Positions 5,217-9,272 of a stretch of DNA of 9,272 nucleotides are shown here, in pieces (positions within the stretch are counted from its first letter, which is position 1; every line of letters starts with the position of its first letter). Below the pieces are notes generated by a model. It saw nothing but the letters and a program-made list of their open reading frames with translations, did no database searches and was not told where the DNA came from. Origin of the DNA: Pseudomonadota bacterium (GTDB lineage Bacteria; Pseudomonadota; Alphaproteobacteria; Rhizobiales; Xanthobacteraceae); NCBI GenBank assembly GCA_023417665.1, contig JAEZFA010000327.1:1-9272 (forward strand), written 5' to 3'. The translations under genes and the position numbers were made by a program.

Positions 5217-6524
5217 TCAGGGATGATGTTGTTTTGCCTGCTCGGGTTCGGCGATGTCAACGAGGATGGCGCGAAGATCATTCACATTCGTGAAGGTCGG
5301 CCCCGGGGTGAGAAGATCTCCGAGCGGCTCGAAGAAGGCACTGGAGTTATTCTCCCGGAGAAACCCGGCAGGATCGAGGCCGCGGGATCTGGCCCGCGCC
5401 AGGGTCGTTTCATCGGCATAGGCCCCGGCGGCGTCTTCCGCACTTCCACCGCCGCCATCGGTGCCGTCGGTGTCGCCGGCAAGCGCCACAATTCCGGCGG
5501 CGCCGTTCAGCGCAATCGCAAGTGCCAGTGCATATTCCTGGTTCGGGCCGCCGCGACCCTTGCCGGAAATGGTGACGGTCAATTCGCCGCCGGAAAGAAT
5601 TGCCGCCTTGCGACCCTCGCGCTGCTGCTCGAGCGCAAGACGCGCATGTTCGGCCGCAACCTCGCGTGCTTCGCCTTCGAGATCGGCGCCGAGGAGAATC
5701 GGTTCATAGCCGGCGGCGCGGGCGACCTCGGCTGCGGCGTCGAGCGAGGCGGCGGGCTTTGCGACGATCGCAAGCGAGGTATTGGCGAAGGCGGCATCGC
5801 CGGGCTTGGGCGATTCGCTTGCGGGATCGTCGAGCGTCCGGGCGATCGAAGCGGGCGGCGAGATTTCATACTTTGCGAGAATCCCGCGAGCATCGGTAAG
5901 CGTCGTTGCATCGGGCACCGTCGGTCCCGAACCGATCACGGAAGGATCGTCGCCCGGCACGTCGGAGATCGCGAGCGTGATGACGCGCGCGGGTGCGAGT
6001 GCCGCGGCCAGCCTGCCGCCCTTGATGCGCGAAAGGTGTTTGCGGACGCAGTTCATCTCGACGATGTTCGCGCCGCTTTTTAGGAGCGCGCGGGTGAGTT
6101 CGCGCTTGTCGTCGAGCGAGATGCCGGTTGCCGGCGCGATCCAGTTCGCGGAGGCGCCGCCCGACATCAGAACCAGTGCGATGTCATCGGCGGTGGCATG
6201 GCGCGCAAGTTCAAGCGTGCGTTCGGTGGCGGCGATGCCCTGTGCATCCGGCACCGGATGACCCGCTTCGATCATTTCGATCTTCCGCAACCGACGGCCG
6301 TAGCCGTGACGGGCTACCGCAATTCCCGAAATGCGATCGAAGCCATGGCCATCGAGATAGAAGGCCTCCGCGGCTTCGGCCATGGCGCCGGCGGCCTTGC
6401 CGGCCGCGAAGATCAGGAGCCTTCCGGCCGCGGGCGGTGCCGGGAGATGCGGCGGCAGACACAGGCGCGGATGGGCGCGATCGACCGCCGCCTGAAAGAT
6501 TTTCGTAAGCAGGTCGCGTTTCAT
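5217..6524 (-). CDS. Glycerate 2-kinase (DUF4147/MOFRL family)
   Basis: A 435-residue protein of the class often misnamed hydroxypyruvate reductase TtuD; experimentally studied members phosphorylate D-glycerate to 2-phosphoglycerate with ATP. The N-terminal DUF4147 domain shows AAGKAA (40-45, conserved Lys), GHPVPDAQG (88-96), SGGASAN (121-127), EMNCVRKHLSRIKGGRLA (156-172, variation on NTVRKHLS) and SDVPGDDPSVIGSGPT (187-202). The C-terminal MOFRL domain shows SGGE (311-314), GGPNQEYALA (325-334), DTDGTDGG (351-358) and PTFTNVNDL (409-417, where many homologues have PTGTNVNDL). The ATG at 6524 overlaps the permease stop as ATGA; the frame is open upstream to 6836 but only as antisense-like shadow of the permease gene. 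Cytosolic; feeds lower glycolysis. Confidence 0.92.
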   Translation of the reverse strand: MKRDLLTKIFQAAVDRAHPRLCLPPHLPAPPAAGRLLIFAAGKAAGAMAEAAEAFYLDGHGFDRISGIAVARHGYGRRLRKIEMIEAGHPVPDAQGIAATERTLELARHATADDIALVLMSGGASANWIAPATGISLDDKRELTRALLKSGANIVEMNCVRKHLSRIKGGRLAAALAPARVITLAISDVPGDDPSVIGSGPTVPDATTLTDARGILAKYEISPPASIARTLDDPASESPKPGDAAFANTSLAIVAKPAASLDAAAEVARAAGYEPILLGADLEGEAREVAAEHARLALEQQREGRKAAILSGGELTVTISGKGRGGPNQEYALALAIALNGAAGIVALAGDTDGTDGGGGSAEDAAGAYADETTLARARSRGLDPAGFLRENNSSAFFEPLGDLLTPGPTFTNVNDLRAILVDIAEPEQAKQHHP

Positions 6525-7426
6525 AGGGCTGCTGCCGGTGCCTTTGCGCGCGGTCGCGCGATCCAGATGCCGAAGAGAATAAGTGCTCCGCCGAACAGCT
6601 GTAGCGGACCCAGTGCCTCGTGCAAGACAAGCCAGCCGAGTGCGGCCGCACCCACGGCTTCGAGAAATATCACGAGCGAGGAGAACGTTGCCGGCAGCTT
6701 GCCGAGCGCAACCGCGAGCAGGCCCTGTCCGAGAACCTGCGAAATCAGCGCGAGCGACAACAGCGTAAGCCAGCCTTCCATCGTCTGCGGCATGAACCGT
6801 GTTTCGAGCAGCATGGCAATGACGAACATGCAGCACGCGGTAATCGCTGCAGACAGGAAAGCAAGCGAGCCCGCGCCAATTTTCAATCGCGTCCGTGCAT
6901 TGCTGATTGCGAGCATGTAGAGCCCGAAAAACAGCGAGGTGACGAGCGCGTAGCCGTCACCGACCAGCCGCTCCGGGGCGAAGCTGTAGCTCTGGCCGAT
7001 CAGCGCTGCGCCGCCGAGCAGGCAGAGGGCAAGGCCGAGAAAATTTGCCTGCGAGAGCCGCTCGCGGAAAATCAGCCAGGCGCCGAAGGCGACCCACACC
7101 GGCGCCATGGTGGCGATGAAGGTCGCGTTCGCGACCGTGGTGGCGAGGATCGCGAGGTGCCAGAAAAAGAGGTCGCCCGCGAAAAACAGTCCCGACAGCA
7201 CGACCGCTCGATCGGTCGAGAACAGGCGTCGCGCCGGTTTCGGTTCGCTCAGCGCCCAGACCGCAAGAAACGGCAGCGCGAGTGCGCAACGCCAGAACGC
7301 GCTTGCATAAGGCCCCACGTCGGCGAGCCGCACGAAGATCGGCGAAGCGCCCATGGCGAAAGCGCCGACCACGAGCGCGGCGAAGGCAAAGAAGGTTTCC
7401 CGGGCGGGGAGGGCAGCGGCGTTCAC
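6521..7426 (-). CDS. EamA/DMT-superfamily inner-membrane permease
   Basis: A 301-residue integral membrane protein with about ten hydrophobic segments arranged as two EamA repeats (roughly residues 13-145 and 160-291), the standard architecture and length of drug/metabolite transporters. Recognisable features are MGASPIFVRLADVGPYASAFWR (24-45), ATTVANATFIATMAPVWVAF with WLIFRERLS at the end of the first repeat, and the second repeat's PATFSSLVIFLEAVGAAALGWLVLHEALGP. Substrates of this superfamily range from amino acids to nucleotide sugars, often by efflux, and cannot be read from sequence. It starts at a GTG (7426) with only a weak ribosome-binding site. The four-base overlap with glycerate kinase makes glycerate or a related acid a possible substrate, but this is inference. 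Confidence 0.9.
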   Translation of the reverse strand: MNAAALPARETFFAFAALVVGAFAMGASPIFVRLADVGPYASAFWRCALALPFLAVWALSEPKPARRLFSTDRAVVLSGLFFAGDLFFWHLAILATTVANATFIATMAPVWVAFGAWLIFRERLSQANFLGLALCLLGGAALIGQSYSFAPERLVGDGYALVTSLFFGLYMLAISNARTRLKIGAGSLAFLSAAITACCMFVIAMLLETRFMPQTMEGWLTLLSLALISQVLGQGLLAVALGKLPATFSSLVIFLEAVGAAALGWLVLHEALGPLQLFGGALILFGIWIARPRAKAPAAAL

Positions 7427-7528
7427 GGATTACTTCGCTTTGTTGCGCCGTTTCGTAAGCCAAGCGCCCCCGCAAGTCACGATTAACGCTGCGGCGTTGC
7501 TGCGCTGGTATTCGCTGCGCTGCAGCAT

Positions 7529-7534
7529 TAATAT
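7529..7534 (+). promoter_or_regulatory. Candidate -10 box of the N-formylglutamate amidohydrolase gene
   Basis: TAATAT lies 6 bases before the ATG at 7541, so transcription would begin at the start codon. No clear -35 hexamer is visible at 17-18 bases, and there is no real ribosome-binding site (only AGGC next to the ATG). This supports, weakly, a leaderless transcript. The rest of the divergent 114-base intergenic region contains four GCTGCG/GCTGCA copies (7488-7524). Confidence 0.35.
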
Positions 7535-7540
7535 CCAGGC

Positions 7541-8305
7541 ATGCTCCAGCGTGTGAGCGATTCCCCGGCGGGCCAGGCGGAATCGTTCGAGATCATCGAG
7601 GGCCCTGCGACCTCGCGCTACATCCTCGTTTGCGATCACGCATCGAACTGGATTCCGCCGGAATACGGCAGTCTTGGCCTCGATCCGCTGCAGTTGAAGC
7701 GCCATATCGCCTACGACATCGGTGTCGCCGATCTTGCCCGCGAACTTTCCGCCGAACTGGCCGCGCCGGCGGTGCTTTCGCGCTTTTCGCGGCTCCTGAT
7801 TGATCCCAATCGCGGCGACGAAGATCCGACGCTGGTGATGAAGCTGTCCGACGGCGCCGTGATCCCCGGCAATGCAAAAGTCGATGACGCGGAAGTCGCG
7901 CGCCGGATCGCGCGCTTCTCGGGGCCTTATCACGCGGCGGTGGATGCGATGATCGATCGCGCGCTTGCCGCCGGTGTGCAGCCGATCCTGTTTTCGATCC
8001 ATTCCTTCACGCCGGTGTTTCACGACGGTCCGCGGCCCTGGCACTGCTCCGTGTTGTGGGAAGGCGACGGCAGGCTCGCTTTGCCGCTGCTTGCGGCACT
8101 CCGGGCGGAGCCCGACATCGTCACCGGCGAGAACGAACCCTATGCGGGGGCGCTGAAAGGCGACTCCATGACGCGTCACGGCCTCGACCGCGGTCTGCCG
8201 AATGCCATAGTCGAGGTCCGGCAGGACCTGATCGACGACGCCGACGGAATTTCCGCCTGGGCCCAACGGTTCTCCCGGATACTCACAGGGCTGGTGGTCG
8301 AATAA
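7541..8305 (+). CDS. N-formylglutamate amidohydrolase family protein
   Basis: A 254-residue cytosolic zinc hydrolase of the FGase family. The named activity releases formate from N-formyl-L-glutamate in histidine breakdown, but many members lie outside hut operons and have unproven substrates; no hut gene is seen here. Motifs include VCDHASNWIPPEYG (30-43), RHIAYDIG (54-61), RFSRLLIDPNR (81-91), the metal-ligand region SIHSFTPVF (152-160), and VEVRQDLI (224-231). The opening and catalytic core are complete and the length is normal. Start is the ATG at 7541; an in-frame GTG four codons later is possible but has no better ribosome-binding site. The gene is divergent from the permease and 57 bases upstream of the DUF1244 gene on the same strand. 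Function is inferred from family membership only. Confidence 0.9.
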   Translation: MLQRVSDSPAGQAESFEIIEGPATSRYILVCDHASNWIPPEYGSLGLDPLQLKRHIAYDIGVADLARELSAELAAPAVLSRFSRLLIDPNRGDEDPTLVMKLSDGAVIPGNAKVDDAEVARRIARFSGPYHAAVDAMIDRALAAGVQPILFSIHSFTPVFHDGPRPWHCSVLWEGDGRLALPLLAALRAEPDIVTGENEPYAGALKGDSMTRHGLDRGLPNAIVEVRQDLIDDADGISAWAQRFSRILTGLVVE

Positions 8306-8327
8306 GACTCTCGCATGCCCGATGGGC

Positions 8328-8353
8328 TAGGATGCGCCATCCGAGTTCCGGAG
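8328..8353 (+). promoter_or_regulatory. Candidate -10 and ribosome-binding site of the DUF1244 gene
   Basis: TAGGAT (8328-8333) is a plausible -10, within the string ATGGGCTAGGATGCGCCAT that closely resembles the promoter region of the TPR gene (ATGGGCCTAG...GCGCCAT). No good -35 is visible. GGAG (8350-8353), 9 bases before the ATG at 8363, is the ribosome-binding site and supports that start over the in-frame ATG at 8315. Confidence 0.4.
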
Positions 8354-8362
8354 TGCGCCTCG

Positions 8363-8665
8363 ATGCGTGATATCGACGACAAAACCCGCGTGGAGCTGGA
8401 GGCGGCGGTCTTTCGCCGCCTTGTCGAGCATCTGCGCGCGCGTACCGACGTCCAGAACATCGATCTTATGAATCTCGCCGGTTTCTGCCGGAACTGCCTT
8501 TCCAACTGGATGAAAGACGCGGCCGACGCCAAGGGCGTCGCCATGACCAAGGACGAAAGCCGCGAGGCGGTCTATGGCATGAGCTACGACGAATGGAAGT
8601 CGCGCTACCAGAAGGAAGCGAGCACGGAGCAGAAAGCCGCTTTCGATAAATCCCACCGACACTAA
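8363..8665 (+). CDS. DUF1244 family protein
   Basis: A 100-residue, soluble, mostly helical protein of family DUF1244, whose function is unknown. The family core is very well kept: AAVFRRLVEHLRARTDVQNIDLMNLAGFCRNCLSNW covers residues 14-49, with the CRNC pair of cysteines (42 and 45) that could bind metal or form a redox pair, and later SREAVYGMSYDEWKSRYQ (66-83) followed by EASTEQKAAF. The start at 8363 gives the usual family length of about 100 residues and has GGAG upstream; the longer in-frame start at 8315 would cross the promoter-like TAGGAT. The gene is followed after 11 bases by gapR, so the two are almost certainly cotranscribed. No signal peptide; cytosolic. Confidence 0.9.
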   Translation: MRDIDDKTRVELEAAVFRRLVEHLRARTDVQNIDLMNLAGFCRNCLSNWMKDAADAKGVAMTKDESREAVYGMSYDEWKSRYQKEASTEQKAAFDKSHRH

Positions 8666-8676
8666 AAAGCAGAGTC

Positions 8677-8961
8677 ATGTCAGCAGTAGCCAAGAAGAAA
8701 GAATCCGCGTCCGCGGACGAAACCAGCTTCGCCAAATCGCAGCTTCGTGCGCTGGTCGAGCGCATCGAGCGTCTTGAAGAAGAAAAGAAGGCGCTCGCCG
8801 ACGATATCCGCGAAGTCTACGGCGAAGCCAAAGCGAATGGCTTCGATACCAAGGCGCTGCGCGCGGTCGTGCGGATGCGCGGGCAGGAGCCGGCGGAGCG
8901 TCAGGAGTTCGAGGCGATCGTGGAATTGTATCGCGACGCGCTCGGAATCGGCGCGAAGTAA
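8677..8961 (+). CDS. gapR: GapR-type nucleoid protein (DUF2312/UPF0335)
   Basis: A 94-residue DUF2312 protein. The family's studied member, GapR of Caulobacter crescentus, is a nucleoid-associated protein that clamps around overtwisted, AT-rich DNA ahead of replication and transcription and stimulates type II topoisomerases. Here, a variable N-terminal tail (1-17) precedes a long coiled-coil helix, FAKSQLRALVERIERLEEEKKALADDIREVYGEAKANGFDTKALRAVVRMR (18-68), which carries the conserved DIREVYGEAKANGFDTK core and basic residues, then a shorter helix (75-90, EFEAIVELYRDALG). The ATG at 8677 follows the DUF1244 stop by 11 bases with only a weak GCAGAG ribosome-binding site, suggesting coupled expression. 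Its stop is 4 bases from a convergent gene, so no separate terminator fits between them. The gapR symbol is by family homology. Confidence 0.88.
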   Translation: MSAVAKKKESASADETSFAKSQLRALVERIERLEEEKKALADDIREVYGEAKANGFDTKALRAVVRMRGQEPAERQEFEAIVELYRDALGIGAK

Positions 8962-8965
8962 GCGC

Positions 8966-9272
8966 CTAGCGCGCGGCGGTGGCGCGGACCGGGCCCGGTT
9001 CAAAGCCCACCACGTTCACGACAAGGCGTTCGCGCTGGAACGTCGAGGCGGCGAGCTGCTTCGGCTGGAACTCGCCGAACGCGTTTTCGACCATGGCCGT
9101 GACGGGGGCGGCAAAGCCCGCGGCATTCACCGGATGCTTCATCGCCGGCGTGCGTTCGCTGGCGAAGCCCGCATGCAGCGTTTCGGCGCCTGCGGCGAAG
9201 GGCACGGCGGCGAGCGTTGCCTGTTGCTGGACGGCCGGCGGGAAACGGCGATCCGCCGCCGGGGCATAGGCC
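8966..9272 (-). CDS. Unidentified Ala-rich protein, C-terminal part (runs off right edge)
   Basis: The last 101 residues of a protein whose start lies beyond the window. In frame the visible part begins AYAPAADRRFPPAVQQQ, is rich in Ala, Pro and Val, and ends FEPGPVRATAAR before a TAG at 8968-8966. There is no stop through to the edge, and the only start codons inside (a GTG at 9205 among them) are not supported. The C-terminal half (SERTPAMKHPVNAAGFAAPV and RERLVVNVVGFEPGPV) is more structured-looking than the low-complexity front. I do not recognise the family; the variable tail of a DUF882 (YcbK-like peptidase) protein is one possibility I cannot confirm. The gene converges on gapR with 4 bases between stops. 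Confidence 0.55.
   Translation of the reverse strand, partial: AYAPAADRRFPPAVQQQATLAAVPFAAGAETLHAGFASERTPAMKHPVNAAGFAAPVTAMVENAFGEFQPKQLAASTFQRERLVVNVVGFEPGPVRATAAR

Noticed and set aside
5232..5260. TTGACA (minus strand, 5260-5255) as a promoter for DUF1036-pyk
   Set aside because: The -35 match is perfect, but at 16-18 bases there is only GCAAAA or similar, a poor -10, and the site is within the end of the glycerate kinase gene. Not supported without a mapped transcript start.
5130..6083. A 317-codon open frame on the plus strand
   Set aside because: It is antisense to the glycerate kinase gene, which has all family motifs; the plus-strand product resembles nothing.
6620..7486. A 288-codon open frame on the plus strand
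   Set aside because: It is antisense to the permease gene and consists of Arg/Glu/Gln-rich shadow sequence.
7488..7524. GCTGCG/GCTGCA copies as a repeat element
   Set aside because: Four short copies at irregular spacing (11, 15 and 5 bases); too short and too common in GC-rich DNA to call a repeat family or a CRISPR.
8988..8999. Palindrome ACCGGGCCCGGT downstream of gapR as a terminator
   Set aside because: It lies within the convergent coding frame, has no T-run, and a 12-base GC palindrome is not unusual in this base composition.

Overview
The window is typical chromosomal DNA of a GC-rich alphaproteobacterium, most likely order Hyphomicrobiales (Bradyrhizobium/Rhodopseudomonas-like). 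The evidence is the gene content: a GapR-type DUF2312 protein, DUF1244, DUF1036, the cysteine-free L36 form, and an N-formylglutamate amidohydrolase homologue. Promoters are of RpoD type, and most start codons lie a few bases from, or overlap, the previous stop. I see no mobile element, CRISPR array, tRNA, rRNA or phage remnant. No gene-free stretch exceeds about 190 bases.

Region 1 (1-2230, minus strand) is a tightly packed five-gene operon. In order of transcription it encodes a GyrI/Cass2-like effector-binding protein, an ArsR-family repressor, an AHSA1/SRPBCC ligand-binding protein, a glutathione S-transferase-like protein, and a GNAT acetyltransferase cut by the left edge. A perfect 8-6-8 inverted repeat at 2183-2204, of the kind ArsR repressors bind, overlaps the likely promoter, so the operon is probably autoregulated. 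The content suggests a small-molecule sensing or detoxification cassette, but its ligand is unknown. The ArsR frame overlaps the AHSA1 gene by 91 bases.

Region 2 (2291-3235, plus strand) holds rpmJ (50S protein L36, 41 residues, so short it is easily missed) with a clear promoter and a strong GNRA-loop terminator. It is followed by an exported TPR protein, possibly made from a leaderless mRNA.

Region 3 (3269-7426, minus strand) is a likely four-gene unit: an EamA/DMT permease, a glycerate 2-kinase (ATGA overlap), a secreted DUF1036 protein (41-base gap) and pyruvate kinase (TGATG overlap). The kinase product, 2-phosphoglycerate, needs only enolase to reach PEP, the substrate of pyruvate kinase, so the two enzymes fit one route from glycerate to pyruvate.

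Region 4 (7541-8961, plus strand) encodes an N-formylglutamate amidohydrolase family protein, a DUF1244 protein, and GapR, a nucleoid protein that in Caulobacter binds overtwisted DNA. The window ends with the C-terminal part of an unidentified Ala-rich protein on the minus strand, convergent with gapR and only 4 bases from its stop.

Most of the window is conserved housekeeping sequence. The points best worth a second look are the ArsR operon with its operator and long gene overlap, the genes of unknown function tied to pyruvate kinase and GapR, and the candidate leaderless starts.
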